Assembly (NCBI RefSeq): GCF_011046895.1
Contig: NZ_CP049247.1
Span: 1 to 54,249, forward strand
Direction of reading: 5' to 3'
Length of the DNA stretch: 54,249 nucleotides
Source: Rhizobium rhizoryzae
GTDB taxonomy: Bacteria > Pseudomonadota > Alphaproteobacteria > Rhizobiales > Rhizobiaceae
Every line of letters begins with the position of its first letter. The first letter of the stretch is position 1. The notes beneath the pieces were generated by a model that saw nothing but the letters and a program-made list of their open reading frames with translations, was not told the origin of the DNA and ran no database searches. The position numbers were made by a program, and so were the translations under genes. Positions 31,766-39,942 of this stretch are shown here, one piece after another.

Positions 31766-33400
31766 TTACGCCTTCTGCTTTTTGCGCTGGTTGTCGTTCT
31801 GCTCTGTCGCAGAAGGCCTGCTGCCAAACCCGCGCTCAAGCGGGCTTTGCATACCAGCGTCCTTATATCGCTGGTGCCATCGGACACGGCTTTCGAAGAC
31901 TTCCTCTGGATCCTGCCCCAGCTCGGCGCATTCGGCTTCGAACGTTGAGGTGCCGTTCGCCAATCTCTCGCTCGCAGCGCGAGCCCGCTTTTCGTCATCT
32001 GCCGTGGGCTTGGATGGCCCATGGCAGATGGCGTAGTTGATCGCGTCACGGTTAGCCCGATAGACCTCGATGCCACCCTTGAACGGGATTTCACCTTCCT
32101 CGATCATTTCATCGAGCCAGCTGTCATAGGGCAGCAGGACATGCGGTGAAGCAATCCGATCGGTACGGCGCTGCGCCAAAGGCCAGAGCGAGGAATTCTC
32201 CATATTCGTCGAGGCATAGGTCGCGTCGGAATAATCCCCGGTGTAGCCTCCGTTGGAAACACCAAGAGCGCGAGACACTTCTCGATCGAGGGAAGCCCGA
32301 AATGCCTTGGTATCTGGACCGACGCCAGTGATGTTCTTGAACTCCAGATCTTCGCCTGGCGCGAGCTGTGAGACGCCAGCGCCAGGACCCATCCGGATTT
32401 CCGATTCCGCTGCACGATCGAGCTGCGCCTTGAAGTAATTCAGAACGTCAGCCGCAACCTCTTGGCCGCTGATGCCACTCGTACTGGACATATTTTCCAG
32501 AAACTCGAAAGCGTCGGCACTGGGCTTTTCACTCTTGAGGATGATCGAATAGATCGTCTGCAAAAACAAAAGCTGCGCGGTGGCATCATCCGAGTTTTCC
32601 GCCATCAGGAATTTGCGGAATGTAGGCGCCAACGGAGAAATGCCACGCACATCTTCAGCCGAAAACGGATCGAACGCATGCATGAACATGGCGCGGCCAT
32701 CGGCGTCGCGAGCAGGATAATCCCGCTTGACTGTTAAGCCATCGCGGCGCTCCTCGCAGCGGTAGGCTATGGGGCGGCCATACGCATCATGCACAACGCC
32801 CTGATAGAGCCCTTCGATGTCGTTGGTATCCTGCACCAGCTTCGAGGGCGTAAACAGCAAAAACTTTGTGCCCGTTCGCGTACCTGGCAGGCGCTGGCTG
32901 CGCGGCAGGTAGACGATGACGCCTGTCGATTCACCGAACGCCAGCCAGTTGCGCAAGCCGACATCCGTCTGCTGCGGGTTCGTCATCTTGGCGCGCAGGT
33001 CACATTCCAGCGGGTTCCAAGCCCAAACCTTATGCTTGGCCTTGACCAGGCGAATCCAGTCGACTGCCTCTTTCTCATTGTAGCCAAACCGCGTCAGGTC
33101 CGGCTTCGGGTTGAGAGCCAATTCGACACCAACGGTATCGGCAATGATCTGGTCAGCAGCACCACGAAGTTTGCCGCTGTTTTGCAGCATATCGAGTGCC
33201 AGCCCCGCCGCGCGGATGTAAACGCGCCGAATTTCGTCGCGATGTTCGCGCAGCGAGGCTGGCCGGGCCGCGATCACGCCAGACTGGGTGTCGCGCATGT
33301 AGGCAGAACGGGCACGCGGTTGCGATGGCAGGCCCTGAGGGCGGACTGCGGGCGCGGGAGAACTCCCGGCTTGGACCCTGACCCTTTGCTTTTCCATCAT
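31766..33400 (-). CDS. Portal protein (lambda gpB-like)
   Basis: The 544-residue protein has the lambda portal family blocks: IADTVGVELALNPKPDL, KHKVWAWNPLECDLRAKMTNPQQ, FDPFSAEDVRGISPLAPTFRKF and LDREVSRALGVSNGGYTGDYSDATYASTNMENSSLWPLAQRRT. ATG 33400 overlaps the terminase stop (ATGA), so I use it rather than the GTG at 33415. It forms the dodecameric DNA channel. Confidence 0.93.
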   Translation of the reverse strand: MMEKQRVRVQAGSSPAPAVRPQGLPSQPRARSAYMRDTQSGVIAARPASLREHRDEIRRVYIRAAGLALDMLQNSGKLRGAADQIIADTVGVELALNPKPDLTRFGYNEKEAVDWIRLVKAKHKVWAWNPLECDLRAKMTNPQQTDVGLRNWLAFGESTGVIVYLPRSQRLPGTRTGTKFLLFTPSKLVQDTNDIEGLYQGVVHDAYGRPIAYRCEERRDGLTVKRDYPARDADGRAMFMHAFDPFSAEDVRGISPLAPTFRKFLMAENSDDATAQLLFLQTIYSIILKSEKPSADAFEFLENMSSTSGISGQEVAADVLNYFKAQLDRAAESEIRMGPGAGVSQLAPGEDLEFKNITGVGPDTKAFRASLDREVSRALGVSNGGYTGDYSDATYASTNMENSSLWPLAQRRTDRIASPHVLLPYDSWLDEMIEEGEIPFKGGIEVYRANRDAINYAICHGPSKPTADDEKRARAASERLANGTSTFEAECAELGQDPEEVFESRVRWHQRYKDAGMQSPLERGFGSRPSATEQNDNQRKKQKA

Positions 33401-35364
33401 CTGCGTTTTTTCCACCTGTTGTCTTGGGGTTTGGCCGCAGCTGTTTGCTTCGGCCTGTGTTGCACTGGCAATGCTTTTGCCTGTTGCTCGCCCTTTGCAG
33501 CAAAGCCGAAGAGACCATCTTCAAAATCAAGCTGCGCCTCTGGCATTGGCGTTTCCCGCTCCGCTTCAAGGCGATCCCAAATTGCTTCTGGTAGATCGCG
33601 GATACCGTATAGGATCGCCGCAACCTCAGCCTGGTTCATGGTGTCCAGGCCTTCGTTGGCCTGTGTCTCATCTTTGTGCCACTTGTACTCGGTGTGGCCG
33701 TCCTTCCGCTTTTTCGGGACGCGGCGTTCGGCTGTGAGCTGTCGGAAATATTCATCTTCCAACCCTGTCGGAAAGCCTACAAAGCCACGTTCGAGGGGGT
33801 CCGTCTTCGACACATTGCGGTAGAGCGCCATCTTCAGCGTCGAGCCGTTGAAGGTGTAGAACCGGCGCGAATACTTGTTGATCTTGCCGGTGCGGTGATT
33901 GCGTTCCTTCTTCACCCGCTGGGTAAGTGGGGCGAGATCGGAATTGGCACCGCGCACCATGACCAGCTTGCTTGCTGGATGACGCCGGACCCATTCCCAA
34001 ACCTCTTCCGTAAAGGCGTTGCCGTCGATTGCAACTCGGTCGAGTGAGATCGGGCGGCCGACGCTGTTCTTCCAAGTCTGGTAGAGCAGCGCATCGAGCC
34101 GCTCCTGGCAGGCCGGTTCCGAGATATGGCCGGGGATCTTCAGGTAATCGACCACGAAGCGACGGAAGTCACGGCCAAATGCCACAACCTGACATTCAAC
34201 GCGGTCGATCTGGCAGTCGATGCCCATGGTCAGTACCAGGCCACCCGCAGGAATTCGCCCTCTGGCATAGTCTGACTGCGCAGCTCTATCACGTAGCGTT
34301 TCCCATGGCGGAGCCTCACCCGCCGCGACATACGCGCGGCCGACCGTGTCGTTCAGAAACGTCTGCTCAGATGCCGGGTCACCCTTCGCAGCAAGCCACT
34401 CGCGAGCAATTCGCTCCCAACTCTGCAGAGCCGAAATGACCGACCAAAGATAAAACGACCGATGATGCCGCTTGGCCTTTGGGTTGTGGGCACGCCATTT
34501 GCCCTTCCGGGCCATCTTGGCTCGATGGCGCTCTTCGATCTCACAGCCACAGTCAGTGCAGGTGAAATGCGCCTTCTCAGGATGTGCTTCATCCAAGTTG
34601 GCGAGCATATTCTCCCATTCGAGGGTCTGCATATGGCCGCAGTGCGGGCAGGGCACATAGAGGTGCTCTTGGCTGCCATCCTCAAAGTTTCGCGTGATGC
34701 GGCACCCTGGCATCACAAGCGGCGTCGAGATCTTCAGGACCTTGGCGAACTCGTAGGCACGCGATCGGCTATCAGCCTGTGTTTCGGGATCGCCCGCCGA
34801 ATTGTTCTCAAACTTCGAAAGATCATCCTGCACCTGGCGGGGCACCGACACCTGGTCGATCGGCGCATTCGCGCCCATAATCAACATCGCACCTCGCCCG
34901 TCAGCGCGCTCCTTGTAGAGCAGACTATCGAGGCCATCCCGGCTTTTCATCGGGAAGGCTTTGGCAAGTGACGAGGTGTTGCGCAGCATGGGCGCAAGCT
35001 TCATCTTCGACCAGTTTTCCGCTTTCGTGACGGTAGGCCAGACGTAAAGCAGATCGCCCGGATCCATTGCCATGGAGCCCAGCGTAAAGATGTTGGCAAG
35101 AACCGTGCCGCCGAGCTGCGCCGATTTCATCAGCGTAACGGTGCGGCATGGGTCTGACGGTGAAAGAGCCCTCAGGATCTCATCGAAGTACGGAAAGTTT
35201 TCCGGGTTGTATTTGCCGGGAAAAGGGCTTTCTCGTTTCGAGAACTCGATGTTCTCGACGGCCCAGGCAAGGTAATCGACGTCTGCCGGGGGCTGCAGGA
35301 TCTCAGCCATGACGTCATAGGCCAGGCGCTCAGCATTGGCCGTATGGACGATCATGGAAGTCAT
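33397..35364 (-). CDS. Terminase large subunit (lambda gpA-like)
   Basis: The 655-residue GpA-family enzyme has a Walker A-like KSAQLGGT at 80-87, an ATPase domain to about residue 220, a zinc-ribbon insertion (CPHCGHMQ ... CTDCGC, about 229-264), and a nuclease domain beginning near LTMGIDCQIDRVECQVVAFG. GpA-type enzymes cut at cos sites, so the packaged genome should have cohesive ends. It starts 1 base after the small subunit gene. Confidence 0.95.
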   Translation of the reverse strand: MTSMIVHTANAERLAYDVMAEILQPPADVDYLAWAVENIEFSKRESPFPGKYNPENFPYFDEILRALSPSDPCRTVTLMKSAQLGGTVLANIFTLGSMAMDPGDLLYVWPTVTKAENWSKMKLAPMLRNTSSLAKAFPMKSRDGLDSLLYKERADGRGAMLIMGANAPIDQVSVPRQVQDDLSKFENNSAGDPETQADSRSRAYEFAKVLKISTPLVMPGCRITRNFEDGSQEHLYVPCPHCGHMQTLEWENMLANLDEAHPEKAHFTCTDCGCEIEERHRAKMARKGKWRAHNPKAKRHHRSFYLWSVISALQSWERIAREWLAAKGDPASEQTFLNDTVGRAYVAAGEAPPWETLRDRAAQSDYARGRIPAGGLVLTMGIDCQIDRVECQVVAFGRDFRRFVVDYLKIPGHISEPACQERLDALLYQTWKNSVGRPISLDRVAIDGNAFTEEVWEWVRRHPASKLVMVRGANSDLAPLTQRVKKERNHRTGKINKYSRRFYTFNGSTLKMALYRNVSKTDPLERGFVGFPTGLEDEYFRQLTAERRVPKKRKDGHTEYKWHKDETQANEGLDTMNQAEVAAILYGIRDLPEAIWDRLEAERETPMPEAQLDFEDGLFGFAAKGEQQAKALPVQHRPKQTAAAKPQDNRWKKRR

Positions 35365-35365
35365 G

Positions 35366-36019
35366 TCAGTTCAGTGTCTCCGCTTCCTCGACCTCAATGG
35401 CCGTTTCGATGGTTTCGGGCAGGCTCTCGGCCTTGCTCTTGGCTTTCATTGCGGCGCTTTCGCGTAGCTTCCGGAACTCTCGGCGCAGCAGGTGCAGCAC
35501 ATCCCGCTGCGGAATTTTGAATTCCTCCGCAAATGCGTTGGCGATGTCAGGCATGCCGCCTTCGTAGATCAGGATCAGCTCGGTCACCAGCTTCGCCATA
35601 GCAGCGCGACAGGTGTCTGTTTCAGTCAGCGTCCCAGCCGCCTTCATGTCATCGATCGCAGCATTGCGGTTGATGCGTTGCAGTTGCGCGAGCTTTTGCT
35701 GCTTGATTTCCAGATCAAGCTCTTTCGGCTTCGGCTGCGATCCGTCTGCCTCGCTATAGCCGCGATAGCTTCCGAGGGGCCCGAGCCGTGACGCAGTGTC
35801 TTCGTCCAGGCGCGTATCGATCCCGTTGCCCATACGCTGACTGATGTCGAGGCCCATGCGCAGATCTGCCTTGGCGCGCTCAACGATGATGCGAGCATTC
35901 CGGCCGTGGCCGTGCAGCGAGGCGGCGGTGATCTTGCCCTCCGCCAGGTATTGGCTCACGCGGCCGGGCGAGACGCCGATCAGTGCCGCGAATTCGCCTT
36001 TTGTGACAGAGGCTTCCAT
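35366..36019 (-). CDS. Terminase small subunit (Nu1-like)
   Basis: The 217-residue protein begins with a winged-helix DNA-binding domain (KGEFAALIGVSPGRVSQYLAEGKITAASLHGHGRNARI), followed by a long helical region (KELDLEIKQQKLAQLQRINRNAAIDDMKAAGTL), as in Nu1/gp1 packaging proteins. It would bind a cos site, perhaps in the 200-base gap just upstream. Confidence 0.88.
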   Translation of the reverse strand: MEASVTKGEFAALIGVSPGRVSQYLAEGKITAASLHGHGRNARIIVERAKADLRMGLDISQRMGNGIDTRLDEDTASRLGPLGSYRGYSEADGSQPKPKELDLEIKQQKLAQLQRINRNAAIDDMKAAGTLTETDTCRAAMAKLVTELILIYEGGMPDIANAFAEEFKIPQRDVLHLLRREFRKLRESAAMKAKSKAESLPETIETAIEVEEAETLN

Positions 36020-36240
36020 TCGACTTTACCGATCTTCTTTAGGTTTTTAGCCGGTCTTTAGAAGTTTAGGCTTCGTTTTTAGCCTCAGACTGGCGGGATT
36101 TCGGGCCGTTCTCCGGCCGCAGGGGGTCGGAAAGGGGTACGGTCCCTAACCCCAGGGGGGTGGGTGTTGCCCATGCGCCACACCATCGAGGGGCACAGGG
36201 AGGAGGCTCACCCATCACGAAACCGCCTTCCCGACCTGCA
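36020..36240. other. Intergenic region before the terminase genes: candidate cos region
   Basis: The 221-base non-coding gap between the GpZ-like gene and the small terminase gene begins with an AT-rich part rich in TTTAG (about 36035-36085) and continues with a GC-rich stretch with C5/G5 and G6 runs (about 36120-36165). Lambda-type phages carry cos immediately upstream of terS. No exact cut site can be read. Confidence 0.4.
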
Positions 36241-36858
36241 TCAATCGAAGAACCCAGGCACCAGCCGCTCGATCTCGTGGATCACGCGCGGCGGCAGATC
36301 GGTTTCGACCACATCCATGAAAGCTCTTGCCGTTTCACCCTTCAGCATCTCTGCCGGGATGATCACGCCGCTGTCGTTGAACTCCAGTGGCGTCCGCGAC
36401 TTTCCGGCTCGATTGTAAACGTGACCGTTCAGAGGCTTTGCCGTGACACGCTTGGGGAACCTGCCACCCTTCATGAATGTGCCAGCAAACAGTTTGCGGA
36501 CACCGAAAGGCGCAGCGGTTACACCGGCCCGCGTTTCTCTGGCCTTGAAGTACTTCAGCGAGATATCGCCGCCTTTGGATGAAAGGGTGTAGGTCAGAGA
36601 GCCGCGACCTTCCGTGAAGGTCTCAGCATCCGCGCCAGCGCCCCAAGCTCGCCCGGTTCTGACGGCTCGTTTGATCAGCCCGTATGGCAGGCCGGTCTGC
36701 TTAGCCAAAGCCCGAATGACTTTGGTGCGTGCCTTGTCGCCTGTGTGATTGACCGCGCGCTGTAGCACCAGGTGCTTTGCGTGGCTGTCCAATCGCTTCA
36801 GTGCATTGTCAGCTCGAATGAGCCCTGAGATGTCTTGCCACCGGATTTCCAGCGCCAT
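36241..36858 (-). CDS. Minor tail protein Z/gp10-like neck protein
   Basis: The 205-residue basic protein has the gpZ-like pattern (LKRLDSHAKHLVLQRAVNHTGDKARTKVIRALAKQTGLPYGLIKRAVR) and a C-terminal HVYNRAGKSRTPLEFNDSGVIIPAEML block. It probably joins tail to head. It lies before the terminase genes, away from the other tail genes, as in several rhizobial prophages. ATG 36858 has GAGGTGGGCG upstream. Confidence 0.8.
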   Translation of the reverse strand: MALEIRWQDISGLIRADNALKRLDSHAKHLVLQRAVNHTGDKARTKVIRALAKQTGLPYGLIKRAVRTGRAWGAGADAETFTEGRGSLTYTLSSKGGDISLKYFKARETRAGVTAAPFGVRKLFAGTFMKGGRFPKRVTAKPLNGHVYNRAGKSRTPLEFNDSGVIIPAEMLKGETARAFMDVVETDLPPRVIHEIERLVPGFFD

Positions 36859-36934
36859 CGCCCACCTCACATTCTTAAGGGTTGCCGCCATTACAGCAGC
36901 GGTTTCATGGCCGCCTCCATCGCTGGAAACGACA

Positions 36935-36969
36935 AACCCGCCGAGCGTTTGGCTGGCGGGTTTTCTTTT
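36935..36969. terminator. Hairpin terminator between early and packaging regions
   Basis: An 8-bp AACCCGCC / GGCGGGTT stem is followed by TTCTTTTG on the rightward strand, with a weaker TTTGTC flank on the leftward strand. It lies just after the gene ending at 37059 and should limit leftward early transcription entering the packaging genes. Confidence 0.65.
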
Positions 36970-37058
36970 GCCCTTTTGGGATGGTTCAAAGCTATGTCAA
37001 GCGACCGTCGCAAAAAAGGGGGTCTGATGAGATTTTTATTCAGAATGATTTCAATGGG

Positions 37059-37826
37059 TTAAGCAGCTTCTTCGGAGCTGCGCATTTTTGCCCATGGCTC
37101 GAGGTCGATTGAAAACGGATGGATTCGATGAGCAGACAAACGCGGCCGCAGATCATCCGCAAGCGATGCTAAAGCCGTTTGCCACATTTGCCATTCGAGC
37201 CGAGCTAAAACGTCATTCCGCATGGAGTGGATAAGCTCAGCCTTCTGGTACGCACCCTTGTGTGGCCTACGCCGCTTACGGTCAAAGCCATCCGCTTCGC
37301 ACCAATACATTCGGCCAAAACTATCCCTCGCACGCTTGCGCAGAAACCATTTCGGCATTCCATTCGCGCATATTATCGAATATTCCGGGCGCGCCACCCG
37401 CCATTCCGGCCCTTTGCCCAAAAGCGCAGCCGAGATCACGATACCAATCGCACGGCGACCGCGAAGCATGTCAGGCGATAAGCGTAGTTCGCTCACGACG
37501 CTTTCGACTTCCAGTGCGATCAGCTCATATGGATCATCGAGATCTGAGAACGGTTGCCAGTCTTCCGGCAGGTCAAACTCAAAACCTGCCAAACCACGAA
37601 CGGCATTGCCGACCAGAAGCGCATCCGGATGCGGGTCTCCATCATCAACGAAGCCGGGAATGACACCAAAGCCATTTGGGGTCCGATCAATCATCGTGCC
37701 CAACTCTGCCATCCGCTCTGTAAAGCGCCAGGCTGCCGAGAACGATCCACCGTCGCCAGCGCCGACTTTCCCAAGCTCAAAGGTGAAAGCCCATTTCAAC
37801 AAGTCCTGAATTGAGATTGGTTTCAT
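37059..37826 (-). CDS. Hypothetical early protein next to the origin (255 aa)
   Basis: The protein begins MKPISIQDLLKWAFTFELGKVGAGDGGSFSAAWRF and has a basic, aromatic-rich C-terminal half (GFDRKRRRPHKGAYQKAELIHSMRNDVLARLEWQMWQTAL). It follows AAGGAAC, at one edge of the heptamer origin array. Similar genes lie beside the D5-type helicase in other rhizobial phages as far as I can recall. Function unknown, perhaps replication-linked. Confidence 0.72.
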   Translation of the reverse strand: MKPISIQDLLKWAFTFELGKVGAGDGGSFSAAWRFTERMAELGTMIDRTPNGFGVIPGFVDDGDPHPDALLVGNAVRGLAGFEFDLPEDWQPFSDLDDPYELIALEVESVVSELRLSPDMLRGRRAIGIVISAALLGKGPEWRVARPEYSIICANGMPKWFLRKRARDSFGRMYWCEADGFDRKRRRPHKGAYQKAELIHSMRNDVLARLEWQMWQTALASLADDLRPRLSAHRIHPFSIDLEPWAKMRSSEEAA

Positions 37827-37841
37827 GAGAAGTTCCTTTCA

Positions 37842-38104
37842 GATAGTTCTGACAGTTTCAGGACAGTTTTTTGGATAGTTATCGATAGTGATTTCAGGGG
37901 CTTAGATAGTTTTGACAGTTATTGCGGGCTTTATACCTGAATCGTTCCTCGCCTCCCCAAACCCCTCATTCTAAGAGCGCGTGAAAACTATCCGAACTGT
38001 CAGCGCACATTGTTTTTGCTCATCATTTCCACCCCGAACTATCCGAAGAACCATCAGGCCAACTGTCCGGAACTATCAGACAGTTACGAGGAAACTGGAC
38101 AGTT
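37842..38104. repeat. Heptamer (GAYAGTT) iteron array, probable replication origin
   Basis: Thirteen exact copies of GATAGTT or GACAGTT (either strand) plus one GATAGTG lie in 263 bases. Rightward copies start at 37842, 37851, 37862, 37874, 37884 (the variant), 37915 and 37924; reverse copies at 37986, 37995, 38037, 38061 and 38071; then forward again at 38079 and 38098. Many are paired as GATAGTT-N2-GACAGTT (16 bp, 37842-37857 and 37915-37930) or as its mirrored form AACTATC-CG-AACTGTC (37986-38001). The opposite orientation of the two halves gives near two-fold symmetry around 37931-37985. Next to a D5-type helicase this is the expected form of an iteron origin. Confidence 0.85.
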
Positions 38105-38141
38105 CTGGCAAAGCCACGAAAGGGGCGTGGGGATGCGGACA

Positions 38142-39941
38142 TCAGAGGAAGCCCTCCGGGATGTCCTCGTGCAGCGGCGCAGAGAAGCGTCCAGGCGGCG
38201 GATCGCTGGCCGAGCGGGGTTGCGGAACATTGGTCAGCCTGATGCCGCGATAGTTGACCAGGCCGCTGTCGCGGTCCTTCTCAAACTTTTTCCCCATCTC
38301 GCGACCGAAGGCCGTGATGCTCATTGGCTTGCCGCCTTGGTCGATCGTGAAATCACAATACGCCTGGTAAAGGTCTTTGCCGGACACAGGAGGCGCGTCC
38401 GGATCTTTCTTGACGCACCGCGCTACGAATGAGGCCGTGCGATCCATGTCATCCCGGTATTCCTGCGTGGCCTGCTTGACCGCTTCCGGAATGACGAGAC
38501 CCTCGCGAAGATAGATCTTTACGCCTTCGATCAGCCAGTTCAGGATTCCCGGATATTCCGGCGTGAATGACGCCACGACCTCCTGAAACTCGCGCCGATC
38601 CTCAACCGCGATCTGACGCGGCCAGTGAATTACTGCCATTCGTCGCCAGATCCCGTCATCTGTGCCGGTGATTTTGGGATAGCCGTTACCGGACATCATG
38701 GCGATGAACTTCGGTTCAAAGTCCATGTAGCCAGAGAAGAGGTTGCGTGCGGTAATGCCCTCGCCGCCCGTCAATTCCTTGACCAGGTTCTCGCGCAATG
38801 GCTCGCCTTCAGGCAGCTCTTTGACGCGCAGCAGCCGCTTGCCGTAGAGGCGGACAATGTCGGGGCTTGCACCGCCAGAGGAGCCGCCCTCCCCCATGAT
38901 GCTGGTTGCTGGCAGTGTGACGGCCGCATCGCCCATCATTCGGCACAGCGTTTCCATGTAGACGGATTTGCCGTTTGCGCCATTGCCGTAGTGAAAGAAC
39001 AGGAACTGGACGGTGATGCCAAGCATGCCGAGACCGGAGCTGACCTGGACGAGCTTGCGCACATCCGGATCCGGCAGTTTGCTATCGATGAAGGCGGTCC
39101 AGTTGGGGCACGTTGCTTTCGGATCGTACTTGATGGGCACGACCGAGGTAATCAGATCCTCGCGTCTATGGCCCTCAATGACATCGAGGTGGAATTCCTT
39201 GCAGTACTCGATCTGCGGGGGAGCGTCGGGAGTTTCCTCGATACTTTTGTGCCGAGGATTTGGCTTCCTTGCCATGACACGGCGGAAGGTCAGTGTGGCG
39301 TTCTTGACGGCAACCGTCCATTTGTCAGCATTGAAATCGTCCGGCTTGCGCATGATGTGCGGGGCAATGCAGGCAAGCATTGCATTGAGCCGCGCTACAT
39401 TCTTCGAGCTGACACCATGGTCTAGCCGCCGCTTAACGGCTTTTGCGTGCGCCTCAGCCACCTTTTCGGCAGCAACGATCAGCCTCTTTTCCTGCGGCGA
39501 ACGCTCCTCTTCCTTTTTCTTTAGCGCCAGTTCGGCCATATCGAGGATGACTTGCTGGCCTTCCGTGGGTTTGATGTAGAGAGCTTCCTCACCAATCCGG
39601 TCGCCGAGTTTCTGCGCGATCGCCACCGCACGCGGTCGACCATTGGCGACATCCCAATGCGTACCTGCCCACACGCCAAACAACGGCTCCTTTGATTTTT
39701 CTTCCGCGACCACGACCAGGTCATCCCCGAAATGAAGCTTCAGGCGTCTCGCATTGTCCGTGTCAGAGTGGTCCAGCTCGGCGCAGAATTGCACCACGGC
39801 CGGATCGGAAAGAGTGTCTTTCTCACTTGCTGCCGGTTCGTCATCAGCCTCTTTCGGTTTGTAGTTTTCCCGCTGCGCTGCTGCGCCTTTCAATACCTGC
39901 GCGACTTCTTCAGGAAGTCCCGTCTGCTTTTTCTTACCCAC
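38142..39941 (-). CDS. D5/P4-type primase-helicase (SF3-like)
   Basis: The 599-residue protein has a P4/D5 N-terminal region, then the D5 helicase domain with Walker A GNGANGKS at 319-326, Walker B-like LYGKRLLRVKELPEG, and motif C-like FEPKFIAMMSGNGYPKITGTDDGIWRRMAVI (sensor Asn and arginine finger). The C-terminal winged helix (TASFVARCVKKDP...) fits. It unwinds DNA at the phage origin, most likely the heptamer array right behind it. I use GTG 39941 (AGGGGA six bases upstream, one base after the previous stop); the longer frame would run into the primase. Confidence 0.92.
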   Translation of the reverse strand: MGKKKQTGLPEEVAQVLKGAAAQRENYKPKEADDEPAASEKDTLSDPAVVQFCAELDHSDTDNARRLKLHFGDDLVVVAEEKSKEPLFGVWAGTHWDVANGRPRAVAIAQKLGDRIGEEALYIKPTEGQQVILDMAELALKKKEEERSPQEKRLIVAAEKVAEAHAKAVKRRLDHGVSSKNVARLNAMLACIAPHIMRKPDDFNADKWTVAVKNATLTFRRVMARKPNPRHKSIEETPDAPPQIEYCKEFHLDVIEGHRREDLITSVVPIKYDPKATCPNWTAFIDSKLPDPDVRKLVQVSSGLGMLGITVQFLFFHYGNGANGKSVYMETLCRMMGDAAVTLPATSIMGEGGSSGGASPDIVRLYGKRLLRVKELPEGEPLRENLVKELTGGEGITARNLFSGYMDFEPKFIAMMSGNGYPKITGTDDGIWRRMAVIHWPRQIAVEDRREFQEVVASFTPEYPGILNWLIEGVKIYLREGLVIPEAVKQATQEYRDDMDRTASFVARCVKKDPDAPPVSGKDLYQAYCDFTIDQGGKPMSITAFGREMGKKFEKDRDSGLVNYRGIRLTNVPQPRSASDPPPGRFSAPLHEDIPEGFL

Positions 39942-39942
39942 G

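Noticed and set aside
33153..33623. 156-codon leftward frame between terminase and portal genes
   Set aside because: It lies across both real genes in another frame and has shadow-like composition.
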